NCBI RefSeq assembly: GCF_000236925.1
Contig: NC_016941.1
Span: forward strand, 62,001-126,000
Direction of reading: 5' to 3'
Length of the DNA stretch: 64,000 nt
Source of the DNA: Staphylococcus argenteus
Lineage (GTDB): Bacteria > Bacillota > Bacilli > Staphylococcales > Staphylococcaceae
Shown here: one piece after another, positions 9,065 to 17,176 of the stretch
How positions within the stretch are numbered: position 1 is the stretch's first letter
Layout of the letters: the number at the start of each line of letters is the position of its first letter
Notes under the pieces: model-generated
The model's database searches: none
What the model saw: only the letters and a program-made list of their open reading frames with translations
Told to the model about the DNA's origin: nothing
Position numbers and translations under genes: made by a program

Positions 9065-9389
9065 ATTCGATAACTACCCCGAAGAAGAGGGGACGAGAAC
9101 TTTTACTGTGTTTTTCATAATTAATCAATCCTTTAATTCGATAACTACCCCGAAGAAGAGGGGACGAGAACTGCCCACTTAATTAATTCATCTAGTCTCA
9201 TTTCTTTATTCGATAACTACCCCGAAGAAGAGGAGACGAGAACCATCAACTGACTTTTTAACTGTTTTAGTGAATTCGTCTATTCGATAACTACCCCGAA
9301 GAAAAGGGGACGAGAACTTAAAGATCTCAACAATAGCGTCCCATATTTTCTGTATTCGATAAATACCCCGGAGAACAGGGGGCGAAAAC
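9065..9389 (+). CRISPR. Type III-A CRISPR array 2
   Basis: Five 36-nt repeats lie at 9065-9100, 9136-9171, 9208-9243, 9282-9317 and 9354-9389, with four spacers of 35-38 nt. The first two repeats are identical; the third and fourth each carry one change; the fifth has several and marks the old, leader-distal end. Repeats differ from array 1 at the first bases (ATTCGATAAC versus GATCGATAAC) and in the loop (AAGAGGGG versus AATAGGGG). All four spacers read as open frames in reverse: MKNTVK with its ribosome site, MRLDELIKWA with its start codon, DEFTKTVKKSVD and QKIWDAIVEIF. They look like phage genes targeted through their transcripts. Confidence 0.96.
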
Positions 9390-9512
9390 CTCATCTTGAT
9401 GATCCCAATTGGCCTGGTTAAAAAGAAATCGATAACCTTTCGTAGAATAGAGAATAAGTATTAAAAATATATTTGGTTTGATAAAATATTCTGCAAAAAA
9501 GGGGACAAAAAA
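9390..9512 (+). repeat. Decayed tail of CRISPR array 2
   Basis: After the fifth repeat comes a spacer-like 36-nt stretch (9390-9425) that reads NQANWDHQDE in reverse, then AAATCGATAAC at 9426, which matches a repeat start before diverging. A second repeat-like stretch near 9476-9511 keeps TTGATAA and AGGGGAC. The spacing between these two is too short for an intact unit. I read this as older repeats losing sequence identity at the distal end. The first relic is fairly convincing; the second is weak. Confidence 0.4.
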
Positions 9513-9784
9513 ATCAAGATTTAAACTGTAATTCATTATCTTTGAAATTAATTGACATTCAATTTCTAAATAAGCAGAGACAAAAATAACTTTCATACAA
9601 ATAATTTCTTTGTGATTAAGTTGGAATTAGAAAACTAATACTAAACGAATGGAATGTATATTATTGAGGAATTGGATGCAGTGTGGTGCAATTTCGAGAA
9701 CTACTACTTAAGAAAATAAACAATAAGAATTAAATCTGAGTCAAGATATAAAAACAAATATTTTTACCATAACTATATTAGTAA

Positions 9785-10054
9785 ATACTTTATTATTTAG
9801 TATACGGATGAAAGCGAAGTGACAGCTAGCAATGCTCCAGATATAGGTATTAGTATTATAAAAGAGCAAGATTACCATTTAGAAAATGGAACTTTTTAAA
9901 AAAATTGAAGATAAAGTAGATCATTCTGTGAGTTTTTATGTTAATAAGTCTGAACATGAGGATGTAGTATGAATACGGTTTAGTAGAAACTGACGCCGGA
10001 GCTGTAGCTAAGATTGACTATCAAAAATTAACTAAAGTATTTGTTGAAGAATAA
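9785..10054 (+). pseudogene. Broken coding remnant, unknown family
   Basis: An open stretch encoding EVTASNAPDIGISIIKEQDY is followed, after a stop and a frame change at a T/A run near 9893, by KKIEDKVDHSVSFYVNKSE. After a second break near 9971 comes YGLVETDAGAVAKIDYQKL, ending at TAA 10052-10054. Together these would form one C-terminal region of about 85 residues. Coding-like sequence also appears at about 9649-9719 (MYIIEELDAVWCNFENYYLRK). I do not recognise the family. It is the only content I see between array 2 and the SCC-like site, and it looks like decayed mobile-element cargo. Confidence 0.4.
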
Positions 10055-10092
10055 TAACTTTGAAAGTTTTTTAGCAAAATCACTGATAGGGA

Positions 10093-10110
10093 GAGGCGTA
10101 TCATAAGTAG
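10093..10110 (+). other. SCC-type attachment site (ccr recognition sequence)
   Basis: GAGGCGTATCATAAGTAG closely matches the conserved direct repeat found at the ends of staphylococcal cassette chromosome elements and at the end of rlmH (orfX), whose core is TATCATAA. It lies between the degraded CRISPR flank and the reverse transcriptase gene. It would mark the right end of an SCC-like element carrying the CRISPR locus, and the left end of whatever comes next. No ccr recombinase gene is in the window. Confidence 0.65.
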
Positions 10111-10124
10111 GGGAAAAGATATCT

Positions 10125-11651
10125 ATGGATAAATTAAAATTAATAACTGAAATGAGCAATAAAGAAGCTAGAGCATTTTTATTAAAAAGTCAAAGTTACT
10201 GTAGTATTGATTTACCTGGATACTTTAATTTTGATTGTATATTAGAAGAAATTAATAATAAATTTGAAAAAATAAATGAGAATAATGTTAAAAATTATGT
10301 AAAGATGAACAATTTGAAAGAACAAGACGATATTAACTGTAAAATATATGCAAACAAAGATGGGAATTTTGATTGGCGTCCTTTAGAAATTATAAATCCA
10401 TATTTATACATTTATTTAGTTAGATATTTGACACGAACGGATGTATGGTATCAATTAGTCAATTGCTTTAATAATAATAAAGTGGAAAGAATTACAGTGG
10501 CTAGCATACCAGTAGAGTCTCAGATTAGCACTAAAGATAAGAAAGAACAAATTTATAATTGGTGGGATGAGGTTGAGCAAGAGTCAATAGTATATGCTTT
10601 AGATTATAAAAAAATTATACATTTAGACATTAGCAATTGTTATGGATCAATTTATACACACGTTATTTCCTGGGCTATTCATGGTAAAAATCATGCGAAG
10701 AACCAAAAAAGAAACAAAAATTTGCTTGGTAATAAAATTGACTATTTAATACAATTAATGCAAAATAACCAGACTAATGGAATTCCTCAAGGAAGTATAT
10801 TGATGGATTTTGTTGCCGAAATAATTTTAACTTATGCAGATAAATTACTAGAAAACAAAATAGGAGATTATGATATTGATTATAAAATAATTAGATATAG
10901 AGATGATTATAGGATATTTGCTAATGATAGCGAAACTATTAATATAGTTACAAAGGCTTTAAACGTTGTTTTAATGACATTAAATTTTAAATTGAATTCT
11001 AAGAAAACAGTATACTCAGAAGATATTATTATTTCTTCAATAAAAGAAGATAAAATTTCTTATCAGGATATCATTTCGTCTATCTATACAAAGATTAGTC
11101 CAAATGAATTGGTATTTCATTTGAATTTGCCAAAACATTTATTAAAGATACTAATGTTTAGCAAAAGATACCCTAATTCTGGAAGTGTCATGAAAATGTT
11201 AAATGAATTCCATGTATATAGATTAGATGATATTAAATTAAATGAACATACTTACAATATACAATGTATAAGTATATTGACGGAAATAATGATGACCAAT
11301 CTTAAGACCACTCCATTATGTATAGCAATAATAAGTTCGTTTATCAATTCATTTGATATATGTGAAAAACAAAAAATCATAGAAAAAATTATTAAAAAGG
11401 TATCTAGTACCCCTAATGTGGATTTAGTCAATATATGGTTACAAAGATTGACAATTAAAGAACTTAACTCTTTGAAATATGACACTAATTTATGTGAATT
11501 TGTATGTGGCAACAGAGAGAAAATATTCAATATTTCTTGGATTAAAGGAATTAAAAATCAAGTTGAATTAAAAAATATAATTGATACAGATTATATTGAG
11601 AATATGGAAAATATAATAAGCCCCGAAGAGACATCATTGTTTTTATACTAA
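10125..11651 (+). CDS. Reverse transcriptase, unknown-group/defence type
   Basis: This 508-aa protein has the reverse transcriptase palm: motif A LDISNCYGSIYTH with Asp168, motif B TNGIPQGSILMDF (217-229), and motif C RYRDDYRIF with Asp260-Asp261. The segment WAIHGK follows motif A. The C-terminal 200 residues are a helical region without an obvious maturase or endonuclease domain, so it is not a group II intron protein. It resembles stand-alone bacterial RTs of the unknown-group (DRT/Abi) kind that block phage, but I cannot name its class. AGGGG at 10109-10113 serves ATG 10125. It starts 15 bp after the SCC-like site and is followed by a broken RES gene. Codon use is very AT-rich. Confidence 0.85.
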   Translation: MDKLKLITEMSNKEARAFLLKSQSYCSIDLPGYFNFDCILEEINNKFEKINENNVKNYVKMNNLKEQDDINCKIYANKDGNFDWRPLEIINPYLYIYLVRYLTRTDVWYQLVNCFNNNKVERITVASIPVESQISTKDKKEQIYNWWDEVEQESIVYALDYKKIIHLDISNCYGSIYTHVISWAIHGKNHAKNQKRNKNLLGNKIDYLIQLMQNNQTNGIPQGSILMDFVAEIILTYADKLLENKIGDYDIDYKIIRYRDDYRIFANDSETINIVTKALNVVLMTLNFKLNSKKTVYSEDIIISSIKEDKISYQDIISSIYTKISPNELVFHLNLPKHLLKILMFSKRYPNSGSVMKMLNEFHVYRLDDIKLNEHTYNIQCISILTEIMMTNLKTTPLCIAIISSFINSFDICEKQKIIEKIIKKVSSTPNVDLVNIWLQRLTIKELNSLKYDTNLCEFVCGNREKIFNISWIKGIKNQVELKNIIDTDYIENMENIISPEETSLFLY

Positions 11652-11762
11652 ATGTTAAGAATGTTTTTATTACTTATTTGAAATATATTTTAGCATAAAA
11701 GAATTTAGTATAGATATTCAAAGTCAAAAGTTCAATTAATAATATGCAGAAAGGATTATGAT

Positions 11763-12652
11763 ATGTCTACTTATAATTACGAAGAAGTTGTAAAAAAATT
11801 AGAGTGTGTGGACGAGTATATATTACAAGATAAAATTAAAAGGTTCAGAAATTTAGATATTAGAAATATGAATAACAATGATTTAAACAAAGAGATTTTT
11901 AAAACATTATGTGATGGAAAAAAGGTTTTAGTTATATAGTTAATCTAAAGCATTACCCTGCGGGTACAAACTTTTTTAGAGTAAGGGAACTTAATGTTGA
12001 TAAAGTTGATAAAATAGATCAAATTATGCAAAATCCTCAAGACTTTTGGAATCCTCCAGAAAAGTTAGTAAAAAAGCCTGGGCGATTAAACAAAATTGGG
12101 GAATCATTATTATATGTATCTCCGATAGACCCTTATGTTTGTATTAATGAATTAAAAATTAAACCTGGACAATTTTTTTATTGATAAAATATACTGCGGT
12201 AGAGGATATAAACGTTAATATAATTGGAGGAGAATATAATTATGAAAAATTAAATATAAAAAGTAGAAAAGCAATATTTATACATGAAATGATTAATAAT
12301 TTTCTGAAGGAAGAATATAGTAGGGAAGTAGGTGAAGGTACTGAACACTTATACAAAACTTCAGAACTTATTGCAAAAAAATTTCTTTGATTTACCTCCT
12401 GAAGTAATTCAAGATGCTTGGGCATATATTTCAACATTTGATAAAAAGTCATATAATGTATGTTTTCGATCTGAAATTGCGAAAAAGAAAATGAATTTGG
12501 TTGGAGGTATAATAGCAAAATTAGATGATAAGAATAAAATTAATTGCCTACTTTTTACTCCTGGTTATGATGAGAAATATAATGAGACTATTTTTTATGA
12601 GTTAGGTAGTGATTACCAAAAAGAGTTATTCCCTGAAATTAAGAAATATTGA
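11763..12652 (+). pseudogene. RES-domain protein (candidate NAD-degrading toxin), frameshifted
   Basis: Read across three breaks this encodes one protein of about 295 residues with RES-family features: AGTNFFRVREL, the WNPP...PGRLNKIGESLLY block, and DAWAYIS...NVCFRS near the end. The breaks fall in homopolymers: an A6 run at 11918-11923, a T7 run near 12173-12179, and an A7 run near 12374-12380. Each piece keeps the correct protein sequence in its own frame, so the damage is recent or an artefact. RES proteins are usually toxins that destroy NAD+, paired with an Xre antitoxin; no antitoxin gene is seen here. It lies 110 bp after the reverse transcriptase gene. ATG 11763 follows AAAGGA. Confidence 0.7.
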
Positions 12653-12814
12653 ATAATGTATTTTCCAGATAATAGAATTATATAAAGTAGCGATGATAAT
12701 TTATATCTTTAGTGTTTTTATGCAGAACAGCTTTATACCAATGAAAATATATTCAAAATTACACTATTGAATATATTTCTTTAAATTTATTATGGTTTTA
12801 AATATTTCACACAA

Positions 12815-12845
12815 ACAAAAAAGGAGGAAACTAAAATTCCTCCTT
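12815..12845 (-). terminator. Terminator of dus
   Basis: AAGGAGGAA (12821-12829) and TTCCTCCTT (12837-12845) form a perfect 9-bp stem. Read on the minus strand, a T-rich run follows, so this ends transcription of the minus-strand dus gene. Confidence 0.85.
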
Positions 12846-12862
12846 AACCTTTATTACTCATA

Positions 12863-13849
12863 CTATAATTCAATTTTAACGTCTTCGTCCATTTGGGCTT
12901 CAAATTCATCTAGAAGTGCTCGTGCTTCTGCAATTGATTGTGTGTTCATCAATTGATGGCGAAGTTCGCTAGCGCCTCTTATGCCACGCACATAGATTTT
13001 AAAGAATCTACGCAAGCTCTTGAATTGTCTTATTTCATCTTTTTCATATTTGTTAAACAATGATAAATGTAATCTCAACAGGTCTAATAGTTCTTTGCTT
13101 GTGTGTTCGCGTGGTTCTTTTTCAAATGCGAATGGATTATGGAAAATGCCTCTACCAATCATGACGCCATCAATGCCATATTTTTCTGCAAGTTCAAGTC
13201 CTGTTTTTCTATCGGGAATATCACCGTTAATTGTTAACAATGTATTTGGTGCAATTTCGTCACGTAAATTTTTAATAGCTTCGATTAATTCCCAGTGTGC
13301 ATCTACTTTACTCATTTCTTTACGTGTACGAAGATGAATAGATAAATTTGCAATGTCTTGTTCTAACACGTGCTTCAACCAATCTTTCCATTCATCGATT
13401 TCATAGTAGCCAAGGCGTGTTTTAACACTTACCGGAAGCCCACCTGCTTTAGTTGCTTGAATAATTTCGGCAGCGACGTCAGGTCTTAAGATTAATCCGG
13501 AACCTTTACCTTTTTTAGCAACATTTGCTACAGGACATCCCATATTTAAATCAATACCTTTGAAACCCATTTTAGCTAATTGAATACTCGTTTCACGGAA
13601 CTGTTCTGGCTTATCTCCCCATATATGAGCTACCATCGGCTGTTCATCTTCACTAAAAGTTAAGCGTCCGCGCACACTATGTATGCCTTCAGGATGGCAA
13701 AAGCTCTCAGTATTTGTAAATTCAGTGAAAAACACATCCGGTCTAGCTGCTTCACTTACAACATGTCGAAAGACGATATCTGTAACGTCTTCCATTGGCG
13801 CCAAAATAAAAAATGGACGTGGTAATTCACTCCAAAAATTTTCTTTCAT
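12863..13849 (-). CDS. dus: tRNA-dihydrouridine synthase
   Basis: This 328-aa FMN enzyme reduces uridine to dihydrouridine in tRNA, using NADPH. The TIM-barrel markers are present: APMEDVTD at the start, LNMGCPV with the catalytic Cys near residue 105, [20 protein letters not shown], and [13 protein letters not shown] for phosphate binding. Length is normal. It points back towards the mobile region and marks the start of the core chromosome in this window. Its own terminator follows. Confidence 0.92.
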   Translation of the reverse strand: MKENFWSELPRPFFILAPMEDVTDIVFRHVVSEAARPDVFFTEFTNTESFCHPEGIHSVRGRLTFSEDEQPMVAHIWGDKPEQFRETSIQLAKMGFKGIDLNMGCPVANVAKKGKGSGLILRPDVAAEIIQATKAGGLPVSVKTRLGYYEIDEWKDWLKHVLEQDIANLSIHLRTRKEMSKVDAHWELIEAIKNLRDEIAPNTLLTINGDIPDRKTGLELAEKYGIDGVMIGRGIFHNPFAFEKEPREHTSKELLDLLRLHLSLFNKYEKDEIRQFKSLRRFFKIYVRGIRGASELRHQLMNTQSIAEARALLDEFEAQMDEDVKIEL

Positions 13850-14157
13850 AATATATTTATACCCTCTTTATAATTAGTATCTCGATTTTTTATGCATGAT
13901 GATATTACCACAAAAGACGAACTTATACAAAAGGAATTTCAATAGATAAAACCATTTGAAAGGGAAGTCTAAGAGTAGTCTAAAATGAATATTGTGGTAA
14001 GTTGATCAATATACAAATCAAGGATTATCACGTTAAATTGTTCATTATTAATGATACACTACTTATTAATATGATTCAGAATTTTCTTTGGCTACTTTTA
14101 CAGTAAAGTGATTTTTACGTTACCTTTTAACAAAGACAAATTTAGAAAGGTGATATT
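13850..14157. other. Intergenic region between dus and small membrane gene
   Basis: This 308-bp AT-rich stretch separates divergent genes and must hold promoters for both. I see no RNA gene, repeat or strong hairpin. GAAAGGTGAT at its right end is the ribosome site of the next gene. Confidence 0.4.
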
Positions 14158-14361
14158 ATGGGAGATTTAAAGCAATCTTTAAAAGGTTTAGGTTGGTGGG
14201 ATTTGTTTTTTGCAGTACCTATGTTTCTGTTATTCGCGTACTTACCAAACTATAATTTTATAACTATATTTCTTAACATTGTTATCATTATTTTCTTTTC
14301 CATAGGCCTGATTTTAACTACGCATATAATGATAGATAAAATTAAGAACAACTCGAAATAA
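14158..14361 (+). CDS. Small membrane protein, unknown function
   Basis: This 67-aa protein has two predicted membrane helices, about residues 14-32 and 34-56, separated by a short NYN turn, with a basic C-terminus KIKNNSK. A good ribosome site, GAAAGGTGAT, precedes ATG 14158. I recognise it only as a conserved gene of this chromosomal region in S. aureus. No functional motif is visible. Confidence 0.7.
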   Translation: MGDLKQSLKGLGWWDLFFAVPMFLLFAYLPNYNFITIFLNIVIIIFFSIGLILTTHIMIDKIKNNSK

Positions 14362-14409
14362 TTTATGAATACGAATGTGATTAAACATAAAACTGAAGGG
14401 GCGATTACA

Positions 14410-14706
14410 ATGGCGACAGAGCAAGATATAAATGATTTGTTTTTAAATCTAGTGAATTCAAGTGACGTTAAAACTAGAAAGATGATGGGAGAATATATTA
14501 TTTACTATGATGGTGTTGTTATAGGTGGTTTGTATGATAATAGATTGCTGGTCAAAGCGACTAAAAGTGCACGTCATCAATTGCAAGATAATACATTAGT
14601 TTCGCCATATCCAGGTGCTAAGGAAATGATATTAATTCCAGACTTTGCCGAAGCAACAAATCTCACTGATCTATTTAAAATCGTAAAAAATGATTTGAAA
14701 AAGTGA
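14410..14706 (+). CDS. TfoX N-terminal domain protein
   Basis: This 98-aa protein matches the TfoX N-terminal domain: KTRKMMGEYIIYYDGVVIGGLYDNRLLVKAT is a clear family stretch, followed by YPGAKEMILIPDF. The domain occurs in Sxy/TfoX competence regulators but also alone in many bacteria, where its role is unknown. I start at ATG 14410 behind GAAGGGG (14396-14402) and not at ATG 14365, which has no ribosome site. Confidence 0.82.
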   Translation: MATEQDINDLFLNLVNSSDVKTRKMMGEYIIYYDGVVIGGLYDNRLLVKATKSARHQLQDNTLVSPYPGAKEMILIPDFAEATNLTDLFKIVKNDLKK

Positions 14707-14924
14707 AGCGAGGGTGTACACACAATCAATTTAAAATAGTTACGCATAAAAAAGTACTTCGTTAATTAAATTTTGAGGTGCATATTTTTTGTTCTAACTT
14801 TTAAAATATAGTCCGAAAGCACTGGTTTCAGAATATATAGCATTGGAAAATTTAATTTTGTATTGTATTAAACTACGCACTCTAAGCCTTCAAACAAGCT
14901 CATATTAGTTAAAATTTTAAAGGC

Positions 14925-14953
14925 TTGACATTCATTCGCCAAAATAGTAAAGT
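14925..14953 (+). promoter_or_regulatory. Promoter of the FAD monooxygenase gene
   Basis: TTGACA (14925-14930) and TAAAGT (14948-14953) are 17 bases apart, a strong sigma-A arrangement. The 8-bp palindrome AAGTACTT overlaps the -10 box and could be part of an operator. Confidence 0.6.
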
Positions 14954-15022
14954 ACTTAACAGATAAGCAACTAACTATAGAATTAACTACTTTTAAAATT
15001 GAAATTAAAAGGAGTCTTTAAG

Positions 15023-16588
15023 ATGAATAATAGAGATAATCATACGTCTGTACTTGTAGTAGGTGGTAGTTTAGTAGGTTTGTCTACTAGTGCATTTTTA
15101 TCAAACCAAAATGTGAAAAATATTGTAATTGAACGTCATCCGGGTAGTGCGTTGCATCCTAAAGCGATGGGATTTACTCCTAGAACTATGGAAATATTCG
15201 ATAAAATTGATATCGCAAAATTGATTCCACAGTCACCATCTAATTTCCGATTAAGAAGAGCTAGAATTGAAAGTTTAGACGGTGAATGGTTTGAGGAAAC
15301 AGAATGGACACCTGGTGATGTTGATGAAAGTAAAGTTAGTTACTCACCATTTAATGGTGCCGCAATTGCGCAGGATAAATTAGAACCTATCATTATGAAT
15401 CGTGCTATAGAACTTGGCTCAGACATTAGAATGAACACAGAGCTAGTCTCATTTAGTCAAGATAAATATGGTGTTACTGCAACTGTTAGAAACCGTGAAA
15501 ATAATGAAGAATACGAAATTACAGCCGACTATCTTGTAGCAGCAGATGGTAATCGTAGTCCAATTCGTGAAAAATTAGGAATTGAACGTGAAGGTGTTGG
15601 GGATTTAAGAATTATGCGTAGTGTTCTATTTAAAGCGCCATTAGATGCATATTTAGAATCAGGTGTACGTCAATTTGATATAGATCAAGAAGATTTAAAA
15701 GCCTTTTTAACAAGTTATGGTGACAGTCGTTGGGTATTAATGTTTAAAGACGATATTGAGCGAACTGAAAAAGAGATGCATAAAGATATAATTAAAGCTA
15801 TTGGTCGTAACGATTTAGATATCGAAATTATTACAAGTGGTCGTTGGGAATTAGCTGCTTTAATAGCTAAAACATTTTCAGTAGGTAGAATCTTTTTAGC
15901 AGGAGACTCAGCACATACATTGCCACCAACACGAGGAGGTTTCGGTGCAAATACTGGAATCCAAGATGCATATAATTTAGCTTGGAAACTAGCTGCAGTT
16001 ATATCTAAAAAAGCAACACCAGATTTGTTAGATACGTATGATAAAGAACGTCGACCTGTGGCTAATATGCGACATGATCAAACGTTTGCTCGTCCTGATT
16101 ACAAATCATATACACAAAATAATTACGACATTGCTGTAATTGACGATGATGCGATAGAGTTTGGTGAATTATATCGCTCTGATGCAATTATTGGAGCAGA
16201 CGACTCATTGCCATCAGCTTTACGTCTTGATCAATGGAAAGGTCAACCTGGAACACGAGTACCGTATTTAAGTTTTAATAATCAAAAAAAAGAAAGTTCA
16301 ACACTTGATATCGTTGGTGACAATTGGATTATATTAACAGCAGATAAAGTATGGAAAGGTATTGCCCAGGAAATGGTTGGTCAATTTGAAGCAACGATTG
16401 ATATTTTCCAAGTAACAAATAAAAATGTAGGTAAGCAAACATTTTGTGATGCATTTGGTATAAGCGAAGAAGGTGCAGTAGTTGTTAGACCAGATGGTGT
16501 AATAGCTTGGCGCTCTGAAAATAGACCTGAAGATACAAGAGGTATTTTGAAATCAGCATTAGACAACTTGTTATTTAAAGATAAATAA
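15023..16588 (+). CDS. FAD-dependent aromatic monooxygenase
   Basis: This 521-aa flavoprotein belongs to the p-hydroxybenzoate hydroxylase fold group that hydroxylates phenolic or polyketide-like substrates using NAD(P)H and oxygen. It shows the dinucleotide-binding start LVVGGSLVGLSTSAFL, the mid DYLVAADGNRSPIREKLGI motif, and the FAD ribityl motif FLAGDSAHTLPPTRGGFGAN near residues 290-310. A thioredoxin-like C-terminal domain (about 400-520) is typical of the larger members. I use ATG 15023 behind AAAGGAG (15008-15014). A MarR-family gene follows and may control it. The substrate is not known. Confidence 0.85.
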   Translation: MNNRDNHTSVLVVGGSLVGLSTSAFLSNQNVKNIVIERHPGSALHPKAMGFTPRTMEIFDKIDIAKLIPQSPSNFRLRRARIESLDGEWFEETEWTPGDVDESKVSYSPFNGAAIAQDKLEPIIMNRAIELGSDIRMNTELVSFSQDKYGVTATVRNRENNEEYEITADYLVAADGNRSPIREKLGIEREGVGDLRIMRSVLFKAPLDAYLESGVRQFDIDQEDLKAFLTSYGDSRWVLMFKDDIERTEKEMHKDIIKAIGRNDLDIEIITSGRWELAALIAKTFSVGRIFLAGDSAHTLPPTRGGFGANTGIQDAYNLAWKLAAVISKKATPDLLDTYDKERRPVANMRHDQTFARPDYKSYTQNNYDIAVIDDDAIEFGELYRSDAIIGADDSLPSALRLDQWKGQPGTRVPYLSFNNQKKESSTLDIVGDNWIILTADKVWKGIAQEMVGQFEATIDIFQVTNKNVGKQTFCDAFGISEEGAVVVRPDGVIAWRSENRPEDTRGILKSALDNLLFKDK

Positions 16589-16687
16589 CTACCGAAGTTT
16601 TATTTTAAAGAGTAATGTAACAGTGATGCTTGAAAATTACAGTTGATACATTCATATTTAAGTTATACTAAATCAAGCTTCCTTAAA

Positions 16688-16703
16688 TACTTTTGCAAAG
16701 GTA
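16688..16703. promoter_or_regulatory. Palindrome upstream of marR-type gene
   Basis: TACTTTTGCAAAGGTA is a 16-bp inverted repeat with one mismatched pair, 48 bp before the regulator start. MarR-family proteins bind palindromes of this size, often their own promoter, so it is a candidate autoregulatory operator. Confidence 0.4.
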
Positions 16704-16750
16704 CTAAGGGAGTTTGTATTATTAATTACGTATTGAAAGGGTCTTAAACT

Positions 16751-17176
16751 ATGACAAATTATGCTGTTCAAACGATACGAGAAATTCAAGAAATTGCTTT
16801 AAAAAGTAAAATTGATGCAAATGAAGCGATTCAAGATTTGGGATTATCTGCGCAACAAGGTCGCATTATTAAATATATTTATACACATCAAGATCAGTCT
16901 GTGAGTCAAAAAGATTTAGCCGATTACTTTAACGTTTCGACAGCAAGTATTGGTGGCTCTCTAAAAGTGTTAGAAAAACACAATTACATTAAACGTACGA
17001 GAAAGCATGAAAATGCGAGACAATACGATATTATTGTCTTGCCATTAGGAGAAAGTATTATTGATGATTTTGACAAAAAAATAAAAGAAAACAATGAAAA
17101 ATATAAGAGCTTTTTATCAGAAGAAGAGTTTAAGACTTTACATGAGTTACTAGTTAAGATAAAAACACAATTTTAG
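16751..17176 (+). CDS. MarR-family transcriptional regulator
   Basis: This 141-aa winged-helix protein has the MarR arrangement: an N-terminal helix, then LSAQQGRIIKYIYTHQ, the recognition region SQKDLADYFNVSTASIGGSLKVLEKHNYI, and the wing KRTRKHENARQYDI. Dimer helices lie at both ends. MarR proteins often repress neighbouring redox or efflux genes and respond to phenolic compounds; the upstream monooxygenase is the obvious candidate target. AAAGGGTC precedes ATG 16751. Confidence 0.87.
   Translation: MTNYAVQTIREIQEIALKSKIDANEAIQDLGLSAQQGRIIKYIYTHQDQSVSQKDLADYFNVSTASIGGSLKVLEKHNYIKRTRKHENARQYDIIVLPLGESIIDDFDKKIKENNEKYKSFLSEEEFKTLHELLVKIKTQF

Noticed and set aside
9476..9511. A full seventh CRISPR repeat
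   Set aside because: Only TTGATAA and AGGGGAC match and the distance from the previous relic is too short for a normal spacer, so it is mentioned only as a possible relic.
9206..9596. Minus-strand open frames across array 2
   Set aside because: They translate CRISPR repeats and spacers and have no ribosome site; useful only as evidence that spacers come from coding DNA.
10125..11651. Group II intron-encoded protein
   Set aside because: No maturase or endonuclease domain, and I see no domain V-like RNA or intron boundaries around the gene.
1..12862. SCCmec cassette (mecA, ccr)
   Set aside because: No mec or ccr gene and no insertion sequence is present; only one SCC-like attachment sequence supports an SCC context.
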